Positions 28,129-37,677 are shown, numbered from the stretch's first letter. The stretch is DNA of 64,000 nucleotides from JAKFWF01 sp963732635 (GCA_963732635.1 CAVTAL010000001.1:1-64000), one strand, 5' to 3'. Numbers and translations are program-made. The notes: generated by a model from the letters alone, not told the origin.

Positions 28129-28665
28129 AGCACGTCCTCTTCCGGCGAACCCAAATCGTCGTTCGGCGCCAATGCCAATTGGTCGACATAGCCACCGAGG
28201 CCGATTGCGTCGGCGGCGGCATGCAATGCCGGCAGCCCCGTGCTGCCCGGCCCGATTGCAATGCCGACCAGCAAGGACGCTGCCAGCATGGCAGCCGTCA
28301 CCCAACTGCGCCGCGTCGCCGGCATTGTCGCCGCACTTGTCTTCCTCGATCGGCGGGCCGCTGTCAGCGGCACCACGTTCGATGCGATCTCGGGAGCGCG
28401 TGCTTGACTGATGATCCGTGCCGTCAGCGCAGCAACCCGCCGAGCTGTCGAGTTCGGGAGCGACAGCCAGCGCCCGGTCCAACGCCCGGGCAGCAGCCAG
28501 CGACCGGCGCGCGGCGGCACCGCTCGCGTCAGGCCGGCGCAGCAAGACGTCGGCACCAGCGGCGCGATCCGCCGGCCACCGCGCGGCATCACCACCGAAC
28601 GTATCGAGCATCAACTCGAACGCGGCCAATTCAGCGTCACCGTCGAAGTTCATTTTGTCAGCCAT
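28125..28665 (-). pseudogene. Probable anti-sigma/regulatory membrane protein, one frame break
   Basis: The N-terminal frame reads FELMLDTFGGDAARWPADRA and RRSLAAARALDRALAVAPEL, typical of short alphaproteobacterial proteins found beside ECF sigma genes. Near 28425-28455 it must skip one base to continue RVAALTARIISQARAPEIAS and then a single membrane helix (WVTAAMLAASLLVGIAIG), ending PEEDVL. With one base removed it is 179 residues. Its position, between sigma factor and periplasmic sensor with a cytosolic N-terminus and one helix, fits an anti-sigma factor; that role is inference. ATG 28653 is an alternative start. Confidence 0.7.
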
Positions 28666-28688
28666 CGCAATCCAGCCTCTGCATTCGA

Positions 28689-29297
28689 TCAGTCTTCCAG
28701 CAATTGCCGCCAGTCGGCGGCGAGGTTCGTCTTCAAGGTCCGGCGCGCACGCGCCAGCAGGCTTTCGACCGCTTCGTCCGAGACGCCGAGTATGCGACCC
28801 ACTTCGACCTGACTCATGCCTTCGAAGTGAAACAGCGTTAGCGCCTGCCGCTGCCGTTCCGGCAATGCCCTCAGCGCCGTCTCAACCCGGCCACCGAGTT
28901 CCGCCGACGTGAGCGTCGTCAACTGCCCGGCTTCCTCCACTTGTTCCGGCACTTCGTCGGTGACCTCCGTGCGTCGCCCGGATCTGATCCGATCAATGCT
29001 CAAGTTCGATGCCACGCGACGCAACCAAGGACCCAATCCAGTGGCGCCGACCTCAAGTCCGGCGGCCTGTCGCCACAGCCGCAACATCACCTCCTGGGCC
29101 ACGTCCTCCGCTTCCGCGTCGTCACGCAGCATGCGGCGGGCAACCGCCAGAACACTCGCCAGATGCCGATCGACCAGCGACCGGAAAGCCGCCTCGTCGC
29201 CGACACGGACCCGCTGCACCAGCCCGGCGTCGTCGGCGACGCCCACGGCGGGTACCCGGCTCGCGCCCGGATCTGGCTCATTTACCTTTGCCGCCAC
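28689..29297 (-). CDS. ECF-type RNA polymerase sigma factor
   Basis: 202 residues. Region 2 is visible as AFRSLVDRHLASVLAVARRM and DDAEAEDVAQEVMLRLWRQA with LRRVASNLSIDRIRSGRR; region 4 as ALRALPERQRQALTLFHFEG and MSQVEVGRILGVSDEAVESL. It should direct polymerase to stress-type promoters and is expected to be held inactive by the co-encoded membrane protein. The following gene starts 23 bp later. The signal is unknown, though the third gene hints at metals or envelope stress. Confidence 0.92.
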   Translation of the reverse strand: MAAKVNEPDPGASRVPAVGVADDAGLVQRVRVGDEAAFRSLVDRHLASVLAVARRMLRDDAEAEDVAQEVMLRLWRQAAGLEVGATGLGPWLRRVASNLSIDRIRSGRRTEVTDEVPEQVEEAGQLTTLTSAELGGRVETALRALPERQRQALTLFHFEGMSQVEVGRILGVSDEAVESLLARARRTLKTNLAADWRQLLED

Positions 29298-29418
29298 GCT
29301 CGGCCTCTGGCTGACAACGCCGCCTCCTCCCCGACCGCCCGCATCAACTGCGCCGAAAGTGCCGTGGAATTCTCACAACCATCGGATCAACGTCCGGTTG
29401 GGCGCAATTCCGTCGCAC

Positions 29419-32346
29419 TCAGCACACCAATGCCTCGAAGCGCTCGGCAACCTCGGTCAGAACCTGCCGCAACTGGCCTTCCAGGCTCGCAAAATCGGGG
29501 GCATCGCCGACCGTCGCCAGCAGGCGCTTCAGGTCTTCCGGCGCCGTCGCCGGATCGAACACGCCCTCGTAGCACAGCCGCAAGATCTGCGTCAGATCGG
29601 CCATCAGCCGCGCCGCCGGCCGCAACAGATCGGCATCCACCGGCGCCAGCAGCCTGGCCGCTTCCAGCCGCTGGAACACCTCCGGCGTGTTGGTGCTGAG
29701 CACCTCTGGATGCGCTGCGGCATGCACGAGTTGCAGATGCTGGGCGATGAATTCGAGATCGACGAGCCCTCCACGCACCTGCTTCAGGTCCCAGATGTCC
29801 TTGGTGCCTTTTTCCTGCGCGATCAGGCCGCGCATCTTGCGCACGTCGTCGGTGATGCTTTGCCGATCGCGCGGCCGGATGAGCGTCGCGTGGATCGCGG
29901 CCTCGACCTTGGCGCGCAAGGCGGGTGACCCCGTGATCAGTCGGGCCCGCGTCAGGGCCATGTGCTCCCAGGTCCAGGCTTCCTTCGACTGGTATTCGAC
30001 GAAGCTCGACAACTGGGTCGCGACCGGCCCCTTCTGGCCGGAGGGCCGCAGACGCATGTCGACATCGTAGAGCCGGCCCTCGGCGGTCGGTGCCGACAGA
30101 GCACTGATCAACCGTTGTGTCAGCCGCGCATAGTATTGACTGACCGCCAGCGGCTTCGGGCCATCCGACTGCTGCGCATCGGCGGCGTAGTCGTAGACCA
30201 CGATCAGGTCGAGATCGGAGGCGGCCGTCATCTCGGACCCACCAAGCTTGCCCATGGCGACGATCGCCGCACCACCACCCTCGACGGTGCCGTGGGTCGC
30301 CACGAAATCGGCCTCGACCGCTGCCTGCAGACCACCGATCAACTCCTCGGCCAGCATCGAGTAGGCGCCGCCCGCTTGCGCCGCCCGGATGCCACCGGAC
30401 AACACGCGCACACCGATGATGAAAGATTGCTCGGCTCCCAGCACCCGCGCCCGATCGAGCTTCTCCTGCAAATCGGCGGCACCGGAGAGTTCCGCCGCTA
30501 CCAATGCCTGGATCTCTGCCCGCGACGGCAGCGCGCCGACCACCTTGGGGTCAAGCACGGCATCGAGCAGGCGGCGACGGTGGCTCAGGATATTCGCAAG
30601 GCGCGGCGCCGAACCCATGATCTGCGCGACCAGCGTCATCAACTGCGGATTGGCTCGTAACAATCCGAATAGCTGCACGCCGGCCGGCAACTGTGACAGG
30701 AAGCGGTCGAAACTCGCGAACGCGCCGTCGGGATTGGCGGTCTCAGCCAGCGCCTCGATCAGCAGCGGCTGCACGACGGTCAAACCTTCGCGCGCACGCG
30801 GCGAGGCGATCGCGCGATAACGGCCATGATGCCAGCCGCGCACGGTTGCGATCACCTGCGCGGGCTGCGAATAGCCCATGCGGGCCAGCGCCTCGACCGT
30901 CGCCGGGTCGTCGGCTTCGCCGGCGAACACCATATTGACGCCGTGGCTGGTGAGGTTCGGACTGTCCTCGAACAGCGCCGCGTAGTGGCCCTGAACGGTC
31001 GCCAGCCGCTGCACCAGCGCTTGACCCAGTGCCGCCGTATCGGCGAAGCCTGAGAACCGCGCCAGCCGATCGAGCGCTTCCGCCTCCGCCGGCAGTTCCT
31101 GCGTCTGCTCGTCATTGACCATCTGCAGCCGATGTTCGAGACGGCGCAGGAACTGGTAGGCCTCTTCGAGTTCATCGCGCACCTGCGGCTTGATCCAGGC
31201 CCGCGCGGTGAGCTTTGCCAGCGCATCGAGCGTCGCTGGCGTGCGCACATCCGGTTGGCGGCCACCGGCGATCAATTGCTGGGTCTGGGCGAAGAACTCG
31301 ATCTCGCGGATGCCGCCACGCCCAACCTTGATGTTGTGACCGGCGACCGCGATCTCGCCGAAACCTCGGAAGGCATGGATCTGACGCTTCATCGCGTGGA
31401 TGTCAGCGATCGAAGCGTAGTCGAGGTACTTCCGCCAGATGTAGGGCGACAGTTCGCGCAGCAGGGCGCGGCCGGCATCGAGATCACCGGCCACGGGCCG
31501 CGCCTTGATCATGGCGGCGCGCTCCCAATTTTGTCCGAAGCTCTCGTAGTAGTGCATGGCGGCATCGACCGACAGTGCCACCTGGGTCGCGCCGGGATCG
31601 GGTCGCAATCTGAGGTCGGTACGGAACACATAGCCATCGCCGGTCCGCTCCTGCATCAGACGAACCAGATCGCGCGTGATCCGAATGTAGAATAGTTGCG
31701 GCTCAAGGCCAGGCTTCAGCCGGCACAGTTGCAGATCGTAGAATACGATCAGGTCAATATCGCTCGAATAGTTGAGCTCGAAGGCGCCATGCTTGCCCAT
31801 GGCAAGCACAATGTATCCGGATGTCTTCTCGGGCGCCGGATCGTCGGGCTCGACCAGCCATTCACCCCGAGCGACGGCCCGCGCGAACAGGAAATGAGTA
31901 GACGCTTCGAGCGCTGCGTCCGCCGTGCGGGTCAGCACACTCGTCACCGTCATCACCGGCCACACGCCGCCGAGATCGGCGAGCGCGGTCAGCAATGCGA
32001 CATTGGTCTTGAAGTTGCGCAAGATCGGCATCAGCGCCTCAAGCGTGCTGACCGTCGCCGCATCGGCCAGAACCTGCGAGCGCCAGATCTCGAACTGCGC
32101 TTCCGGCATGCAGTCGAGCAGCCGGACCAGTCGCCCCGGATCGCGCAGCATCAGCGCCGAAAGGTAGGGCGAGCCTTCGAGAATGCCGAGCAATAGTGCA
32201 CGTACCTTCGGCTCGTCGAACACGGCGCCATCCGGCACGCCGGCCCGCAAATCCGCCAGCCGCGCCTCGGCGGCCGCCAGACCCGGCCCCGTCAGCGGGT
32301 GCTCGTTGATCCGCTGCCACAGTGGCGCACCGCTCAATTCGATCAT
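29419..32346 (-). CDS. glnE: Bifunctional glutamine-synthetase adenylyltransferase/deadenylase
   Basis: 975 residues, normal for alphaproteobacteria. It has two nucleotidyltransferase domains: the N-terminal deadenylase with YSSDIDLIVFYD and the C-terminal adenylylase with ASDLDLIVVYDYA, each preceded by MGKHGAFE or MGKLGGSE. It attaches or removes AMP on glutamine synthetase in response to PII and glutamine. Its ATG overlaps the stop of the upstream histidine kinase (ATGA). The degP-regulator-kinase-glnE order is familiar in this bacterial order. Confidence 0.96.
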   Translation of the reverse strand: MIELSGAPLWQRINEHPLTGPGLAAAEARLADLRAGVPDGAVFDEPKVRALLLGILEGSPYLSALMLRDPGRLVRLLDCMPEAQFEIWRSQVLADAATVSTLEALMPILRNFKTNVALLTALADLGGVWPVMTVTSVLTRTADAALEASTHFLFARAVARGEWLVEPDDPAPEKTSGYIVLAMGKHGAFELNYSSDIDLIVFYDLQLCRLKPGLEPQLFYIRITRDLVRLMQERTGDGYVFRTDLRLRPDPGATQVALSVDAAMHYYESFGQNWERAAMIKARPVAGDLDAGRALLRELSPYIWRKYLDYASIADIHAMKRQIHAFRGFGEIAVAGHNIKVGRGGIREIEFFAQTQQLIAGGRQPDVRTPATLDALAKLTARAWIKPQVRDELEEAYQFLRRLEHRLQMVNDEQTQELPAEAEALDRLARFSGFADTAALGQALVQRLATVQGHYAALFEDSPNLTSHGVNMVFAGEADDPATVEALARMGYSQPAQVIATVRGWHHGRYRAIASPRAREGLTVVQPLLIEALAETANPDGAFASFDRFLSQLPAGVQLFGLLRANPQLMTLVAQIMGSAPRLANILSHRRRLLDAVLDPKVVGALPSRAEIQALVAAELSGAADLQEKLDRARVLGAEQSFIIGVRVLSGGIRAAQAGGAYSMLAEELIGGLQAAVEADFVATHGTVEGGGAAIVAMGKLGGSEMTAASDLDLIVVYDYAADAQQSDGPKPLAVSQYYARLTQRLISALSAPTAEGRLYDVDMRLRPSGQKGPVATQLSSFVEYQSKEAWTWEHMALTRARLITGSPALRAKVEAAIHATLIRPRDRQSITDDVRKMRGLIAQEKGTKDIWDLKQVRGGLVDLEFIAQHLQLVHAAAHPEVLSTNTPEVFQRLEAARLLAPVDADLLRPAARLMADLTQILRLCYEGVFDPATAPEDLKRLLATVGDAPDFASLEGQLRQVLTEVAERFEALVC

Positions 32347-33767
32347 GATCGCGCGTCCCCTTCCCGCGGTAGTGCCAGCACGACGCGCAGGCCCGGCTCA
32401 TTGTCCTCGATCAGCATACGACCGCCATGCAGACGCGCAACTGCGGCAACGAGGCTCAAGCCGAGACCGGTGCCGGGCCGCGTGCGGCTCTGATCGAGAC
32501 GCACGAAGCGCTTGGCTACCCGCTGGCGGTCCGCGGCTGCAATGCCCGGTCCACGGTCACCGACCGCAACGCGCACTTCGCGATCGGTGACCTGCAGGCA
32601 AACGTCGATGCGCGGTGCGCCCGCACGGACCGGCACGCCGTACTTGATGGCATTGTCGATCAAGTTGGCGAGCGCCTGCCCGATCAACTGCCGGTTGGCG
32701 CGCACGGTGACCGGCGGCGCCCCGGCGACCGTCAATTGCTGGCCGGCCTCTTCGGCCACCGGTTCGTAGAGTTCGGCGACGTCGCCGATGAGGGCGCCCA
32801 GTTCGAACGGCTCGGCGGTCTTGTCGACGGCGCCGGCCTCCAGTCGGGCAATCAGCAGCAGCGCGTTGAAGGTCTGGATGATGGCGTCGGCGTCCTCGAT
32901 GACGCGGCCGAGCCCCTCGTCATGGGTCGCGGTTCCCGGTGCCGCACGCAACGCCGCCTCGGCGCGGCTGCGCAGGCGGCTCAGCGGCGTCTTGAGATCG
33001 TGGGCGATGTTGTCGGAGACCTCGCGCAGGCCGTTCATCAATTGCTCGATCCGCTCCAGCATGGCGTTGAGGTGGGTCGCGAGATGATCAAACTCGTCGT
33101 CGGTACCCGCGAGCGGAATGCGTCGCGACAGGTCGCCGGCCATGATCTTGGCGCCCGCATCGGTGACTTCGGCGACGCGCCTTAGCATCAGCCGACTGGC
33201 AATCAGGCCGCCCAGCAGGCCGAGCAGGCTGAGCAGGCCGAAGCCCGCCAGAAACAGCCAGCGGATGCGGTCGATCAGCCCCTTCTGGTCACGCAGGTCG
33301 CGAGCGACCAGCAGCCGCCCGCCTCCCGGCAGCGCCAGTGGCATGCCGACCGCCGGCTGACCAGCACCGTACTGGAAAGCTCCGCCTTGCGGCTTGTCGG
33401 CGAATTCGCCGGGCCAGTGTTCGAGGTTGCCAGCGAGCCGCGCGCCACTGCCATCGAGCAACAGCAGTAGCGGACTGCCCGATGACGGCGCGCCGGCTCG
33501 GGTCTCGATTGCCTGACGCAACGCCGGCAGGCCACCGGCCCGCCCGACATCGAGCAGATGCGCCTGCTCCTGCGCGAGCCCCTGCAGCACCTGCGACGTC
33601 AGCAAGGCGTTGGTCTGCCAGAATAATACGCCGCCGACCAGCGCCGCCACCAGCACGAAGCCGGCAACGACGAGCGCGGTCAGGCGGAACGCTGACGTGC
33701 CGAGCAGGCGCAGCGCGTTGGCCGCCATGCGCGACACCGGCATCGGGGTGCGGTCAGACGGCGCCAT
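32343..33767 (-). CDS. HAMP-domain sensor histidine kinase
   Basis: 474 residues from ATG 33767. Two membrane helices (LTALVVAGFVLVAALVGGVLF; WLFLAGFGLLSLLGLLGGLI) enclose a ~120-residue periplasmic sensor, then HAMP (RRVAEVTDAGAKIMAGDLSRRI), DHp (VSDNIAHDLKTPLSRLR) and an HATPase domain (NLIDNAIKYG, GDRGPGIAA, GTGLGLSLVAAVARLHGG). It pairs with the response regulator immediately upstream, whose 3' end it overlaps by 14 bp. ATG 33743 is an alternative start after the overlap. The position beside degP suggests envelope-stress sensing, by inference. Confidence 0.92.
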   Translation of the reverse strand: MAPSDRTPMPVSRMAANALRLLGTSAFRLTALVVAGFVLVAALVGGVLFWQTNALLTSQVLQGLAQEQAHLLDVGRAGGLPALRQAIETRAGAPSSGSPLLLLLDGSGARLAGNLEHWPGEFADKPQGGAFQYGAGQPAVGMPLALPGGGRLLVARDLRDQKGLIDRIRWLFLAGFGLLSLLGLLGGLIASRLMLRRVAEVTDAGAKIMAGDLSRRIPLAGTDDEFDHLATHLNAMLERIEQLMNGLREVSDNIAHDLKTPLSRLRSRAEAALRAAPGTATHDEGLGRVIEDADAIIQTFNALLLIARLEAGAVDKTAEPFELGALIGDVAELYEPVAEEAGQQLTVAGAPPVTVRANRQLIGQALANLIDNAIKYGVPVRAGAPRIDVCLQVTDREVRVAVGDRGPGIAAADRQRVAKRFVRLDQSRTRPGTGLGLSLVAAVARLHGGRMLIEDNEPGLRVVLALPREGDARS

Positions 33768-34434
33768 CACGCAACATGTATCCAGCACCGCGCACGGTGT
33801 GCAGCAGCGGCGCGCTGAAACCCTTGTCGATCTTGCCCCTGAGGCGCGACACGTGCACGTCGATGACGTTGGTCTGCGGATCGAAGTGGTAATCCCAGAC
33901 GTTCTCGAGCAGCATGGTGCGGGTCACCACCTGGCCGGCATTGCGCATCATGTATTCGAGCAGCCGGTACTCGCGCGGTTGCAGCACGATGGCCTCGCCG
34001 GCACGCGTAACCCGGTGCGACAGCCGGTCGAGGATCAGGTCGCCGACCTGATAGCGGGTCTGGCTTTCCTGCGGCTCGCTGCGACGCACCAGAGCTTCGA
34101 CGCGGGCGAGGAGTTCGGTGAAAGCGTAGGGCTTGGTCAGGTAGTCGTCACCGCCGGCCTTGAGGCCCTTGACGCGGTCGTCAACTGCGCCCAGCGCCGA
34201 CAAGAACAGCACCGGCGTGCGTACGCCTTCGGCGCGCAAGGTCTTGACGATGGTGAGACCGTCCTGCTTCGGCAGCATGCGATCAACAATCAGGACGTCG
34301 TGGCCGCCTTCGCGGGCGAGGGCCAATCCGTCGTCGCCATCGTGCGCCATATCGGCCGTGTGCCCGCTCTCCTTCAGCGCCTTCTGCAGGAACTGGGCGG
34401 TCTCGACGTCGTCTTCGATGATCAGCAAGCGCAT
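33754..34434 (-). CDS. OmpR-family response regulator
   Basis: 226 residues. The receiver has phosphoacceptor D51 (VLIVDRMLPKQDG) and K in DDYLTKPYAF. The winged-helix output domain has LQPREYRLLEYMMRNAGQVV, NVIDVHVSRLRGKIDKGF and TVRGAGYMLRD. It lies between degP (upstream, same strand) and its kinase, so it likely controls degP and itself. The degP 3' end is 127 bp away, with a hairpin between. Confidence 0.93.
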   Translation of the reverse strand: MRLLIIEDDVETAQFLQKALKESGHTADMAHDGDDGLALAREGGHDVLIVDRMLPKQDGLTIVKTLRAEGVRTPVLFLSALGAVDDRVKGLKAGGDDYLTKPYAFTELLARVEALVRRSEPQESQTRYQVGDLILDRLSHRVTRAGEAIVLQPREYRLLEYMMRNAGQVVTRTMLLENVWDYHFDPQTNVIDVHVSRLRGKIDKGFSAPLLHTVRGAGYMLRDGAV

Positions 34435-34486
34435 GGTCAGGGCCGGATGTCTGGCGACGGATGCCGTCTTCTACCATCAATGGATC

Positions 34487-34529
34487 GAGGGCGCGTGGTG
34501 TTTCCCGACCGGGAAGACCATGCGCCCTC
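34487..34529. repeat. 43-nt hairpin between degP and the response regulator gene
   Basis: GAGGGCGCGTGGTGTTTCCC pairs with GGGAAGACCATGCGCCCTC across a four-base loop, with a few mismatches or bulges. It is not followed by a clear U-run on either strand. It may terminate or process the degP transcript, or attenuate expression of the downstream regulator genes. Confidence 0.6.
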
Positions 34530-34560
34530 GTGTTTCGCGAGACTGCAACCGTTACCGGCG

Positions 34561-36165
34561 TCAGCCCTTCTTGGTCACCATCTTGACCGAGACGACGCGG
34601 CGCTGATCGCCGGACTTCACGGTCATCAACACGCTCGGACGGCCTGCGTCCTGGGCATTTTTCACCGCCGTCTCGATTTCGACCGGCGAGTTCACTGGCT
34701 GGCTGTTGATCTCAAGCACGACGTCGCCTGATTTCAGGCCTTTGACTGCCGCGTCGGACTCGGTACCGACCTCGACGATCTGCACGCCTTCCTTGATGGT
34801 CGCCTTCTGGCCCGGCAGCGCGCCGAACGCCATGCCTAGAGATCCAAGCTCCGGCGTGACTGGCTTCGCCGGGTCGACCTTGGCGACTTCGTCGTTGGCG
34901 CCGGGAAACTTGCCAAGCTTGACCTTGATGGTTTCCTCCTTTCCGGCGCGCAGCACTTTGACGTCGACCGTGGTGTTCGGCGCGAACTCGGCGATCTTGC
35001 GGGCAAGTTCACGGCTGTTGGCGATCACCGTGGTGTTGACCGACTGGATCAGATCCTGGGTCTTGAGACCCGACGCCGCCGCCGGACCGTTGGCGGTCAC
35101 TTCGTTGACGAGCGCGCCCTTGGCATCCTTCACGCCCAGGCTCGCAGCGATATCCTCGTCGACATCCTGGATCTTGACGCCGAGCCAGCCGCGGCTGACC
35201 GAACCAGCGCTCTTCAGCTGCTCAATCACTTCGATCGCGACCTTGGCCGGCACCGCGAACGCAATGCCGACGTTGCCGCCCTGCGAGCCGGGGCTGTAGA
35301 TCGCGGTGTTGATGCCAACCACTTCGCCCTCGAGGTTGAAGGTCGGACCACCGGAATTGCCGCGATTAACCGCCGCGTCGATCTGCAGGAAGTCATACGG
35401 GCCGGAGCCGATGTCACGGCCCAGCGCCGAGATGATACCAGCCGTCACCGTGCCGCCTAATCCGAACGGATTGCCGACCGCCAGCACCCAATCGCCGACG
35501 CGACCCTGGTTGGCCGCAAACTTCACCGGCATGAACTTCTTGCCGGTGGTCTTGATCTTCAACAGCGCCAGATCGGTGCGCTGGTCGGTGCCGATCAGCG
35601 TCGCCTCGTGCTTGTTGTTCTCGTCGAAGGCAACCGTGATCTTGGTGGCGCCGTCGATGACGTGGTTATTGGTGACGACGTAACCGTCCTCGGAGATCAC
35701 GAAGCCGGAACCTTGCGACAACGACGGGCGCGGCGGTGTCGCGCCGCTGCCGCCGCCACCGAATTCGCGCGGCAGCTGGTCGAAGAAGCGGCGCAGCGCG
35801 TCACCCTCCGGACCTTCCGGGATCATATCCTGCGGACCGCCGCGACCGGGTGCACGCTTGCCGGGCGGTGTCGGCTGATTGCGGGCGACCTTCGGATTGC
35901 CGCCGGTCACCGAGATCGACACCACCGCCGGCTTCACCCGCTCGACGATATCGGCGAACGACAATGGCGCACGGCCGAACGGCGTCTGCACGCCGGCATC
36001 GGGCGCCTTCTGGGCGAGAACAGGATGCTGCGGGGCGGTCGCCAGCAGCGCCAGCATCGAAATACCCGCTAGCGTGGCGATAACGCCTGCTTTCGACCGT
36101 CGCACAACTGGCGCAGAAGTTGCTTCTACCGCTGGGAATGCGGCTTCAAGGCTCGTGAATGACAT
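34561..36165 (-). CDS. DegP/DegQ-like (Do family) periplasmic serine protease
   Basis: 534 residues. A basic N-terminus and hydrophobic helix (AGVIATLAGISMLALLATA) serve as signal or anchor. The trypsin-like domain has the triad H168 (VVTNNHVID), D198 (RTDLALLKI) and S271 (NRGNSGGP). Two PDZ domains follow (GWLGVKIQDVDEDIAASLGV; VQIVEVGTESDAAVKGLKSG). It degrades or refolds damaged envelope proteins. Q-linker-like Pro/Gly stretches lie before the protease domain. The adjoining two-component genes probably regulate it. Confidence 0.95.
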   Translation of the reverse strand: MSFTSLEAAFPAVEATSAPVVRRSKAGVIATLAGISMLALLATAPQHPVLAQKAPDAGVQTPFGRAPLSFADIVERVKPAVVSISVTGGNPKVARNQPTPPGKRAPGRGGPQDMIPEGPEGDALRRFFDQLPREFGGGGSGATPPRPSLSQGSGFVISEDGYVVTNNHVIDGATKITVAFDENNKHEATLIGTDQRTDLALLKIKTTGKKFMPVKFAANQGRVGDWVLAVGNPFGLGGTVTAGIISALGRDIGSGPYDFLQIDAAVNRGNSGGPTFNLEGEVVGINTAIYSPGSQGGNVGIAFAVPAKVAIEVIEQLKSAGSVSRGWLGVKIQDVDEDIAASLGVKDAKGALVNEVTANGPAAASGLKTQDLIQSVNTTVIANSRELARKIAEFAPNTTVDVKVLRAGKEETIKVKLGKFPGANDEVAKVDPAKPVTPELGSLGMAFGALPGQKATIKEGVQIVEVGTESDAAVKGLKSGDVVLEINSQPVNSPVEIETAVKNAQDAGRPSVLMTVKSGDQRRVVSVKMVTKKG

Positions 36166-36317
36166 CCGGCTGACCTTTCCTGGAGTCGACGAAATTGGCT
36201 GACCGCGGGTACTTCTACCCGCCTTGAGCCGAGGCTTAGCGAGGTTCGCCTTACGGCAGCCTTGCGGATGAATTAACGATTTGTAATTCTCAATCCTGAA
36301 GTTCGAGTACCCGCGTC

Positions 36318-37397
36318 ATGAGTTTGGCTCGCGTCCTGCCCAGAGCACTGTGCGCCGCCGTGGTGGTGGCCGTCGGCGTTGCCGCGCCAGCAGCCCAGGC
36401 GGCGGTTTTCGGCGTCGACGACCGTGGCAACGTGCCGGCACGGCACAAGGCGCTGGCCCGCTCCATCGGCCTGTTCTTCAATGCCAAGGCCCGCACCGTC
36501 TGCTCGGCGTTCTGTGTTGGTGACGCTGTGATCGCCACCGCCAGCCACTGCATCTTCAAGACCATCGGCGAAGCGCCGCTCGATCCGGCCGATTTCCGCT
36601 TCGGCCCGCCGAATTCGAACCCGGCCCAATTGGCCCGTGTCGCCGGCTCGAATAATGGCACCGCCGCCAACAACGTGATCGCCGGCAACATGCGGCTCAA
36701 CGTCAAACCGCCGATCGACGCCACCCAGGATTGGGCACTTGTCCGCCTCGACCGGCCGGTCTGTCGCGGCGCTGTGCTGCCGGTGGTCCCGGCAACGGCG
36801 CCGGAGGTGGCGTTGCGCGCGCGCGCCGGGCATGTGTTCCACGTCGCGTTCCATCGCGACCGGCTGCCGTGGCGCCTGTTGTATGCGCCGGGCTGCCGGG
36901 TGGCGCCGGCCTTCGACCAGATCGACCGTGAACAGATCGAACGCGACTTCCGTACCCCCGATCGCCTGCTGCTGCATCGCTGCGGCACCGGCGGCGCGTC
37001 CTCCGGCTCGCCGCTGCTGGTCGAAAGTCAGAACGGGCCGGTGGTAATCGGCATCAACGTCGGCACGTATGTGCAGTCGCGCGTCGTACTGCAGGAAGGC
37101 AGCGTGCTGTTCCGTTCGAAGCCCGAGGCGATCGCCAATACCGCCGTCAACGCCTCGGCTTTCGCCGACGCCATCGCCACGTTCGCCGCGCGACCGAACA
37201 TTCAGACCTTGGTCAGCCGCTCCAACCGGGCGACTTCCTCGGCCGACAGCGGCTCGATCGTCTCAGGCACCGCAGCCTCGGATCGCCTCCTGCGCCAGAG
37301 CAGCCAGCCGGCCAAAGCCAGCAACAGCACCGGCGTCCCCCACAGCAGGGCTGTGGACCCGGCGACCGGCGGTCTCAGCAGCACGAAGGTTCCATAG
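36318..37397 (+). CDS. Exported trypsin-like serine peptidase
   Basis: 359 residues from ATG 36318. A signal peptide (LCAAVVVAVGVAAPAAQAA) precedes a trypsin-fold domain with candidate triad H77 (ATASHCIF), D138 (QDWALVRLDRP) and S229 (CGTGGASSGSPLL), plus cysteines near each. Conserved sequence appears to end about residue 295; the last ~65 residues (Ser/Thr-rich) run antisense through the 3' end of ccmH and look like non-protein sequence. Either the true stop has been lost or the overlap is real. It diverges from degP, which lies 152 bp away. Confidence 0.8.
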   Translation: MSLARVLPRALCAAVVVAVGVAAPAAQAAVFGVDDRGNVPARHKALARSIGLFFNAKARTVCSAFCVGDAVIATASHCIFKTIGEAPLDPADFRFGPPNSNPAQLARVAGSNNGTAANNVIAGNMRLNVKPPIDATQDWALVRLDRPVCRGAVLPVVPATAPEVALRARAGHVFHVAFHRDRLPWRLLYAPGCRVAPAFDQIDREQIERDFRTPDRLLLHRCGTGGASSGSPLLVESQNGPVVIGINVGTYVQSRVVLQEGSVLFRSKPEAIANTAVNASAFADAIATFAARPNIQTLVSRSNRATSSADSGSIVSGTAASDRLLRQSSQPAKASNSTGVPHSRAVDPATGGLSSTKVP

Positions 37398-37672
37398 CGG
37401 GCGACGACGAAGGAGCGGATCGCGGCGTCGCTGTCGCCGGCCTTGAGCCGCTCGCGCACGATAACGCGCAGATCCTTGGCCAACGGGGCATTGCTGTCGT
37501 CGATCGATTGGTTCTGGCAGACGAGGCAGCGCAGTTCCGCCGAAATCTCCCGCGCGCGCGCTTCCATGCGGGCATCGGGCAGGATTTCATCCGGCTCGAC
37601 GGCGCCGGCCGGTCCGGCCGATGCCAATGCCACAGCCAGCCAGATCGCCCGGACGCTTGCCGCTTTTCGCAT
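37202..37672 (-). CDS. ccmH: Cytochrome c-type biogenesis protein CcmH
   Basis: 156 residues. The signal peptide (IWLAVALASAGPAGA) is followed by the redox motif LRCLVCQNQSI (C49 and C52) that keeps apocytochrome cysteines reduced for haem attachment, and a C-terminal membrane helix (LLWGTPVLLLALAGWLLW). ATG 37672 is preferred because GGAG lies eight bases upstream; a GTG overlapping the ccmF stop is possible. Last gene of the ccmIEFH set; its 3' end overlaps a convergent peptidase gene by 196 bp. Confidence 0.95.
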   Translation of the reverse strand: MRKAASVRAIWLAVALASAGPAGAVEPDEILPDARMEARAREISAELRCLVCQNQSIDDSNAPLAKDLRVIVRERLKAGDSDAAIRSFVVARYGTFVLLRPPVAGSTALLWGTPVLLLALAGWLLWRRRRSEAAVPETIEPLSAEEVARLERLTKV

Positions 37673-37677
37673 GTTTC

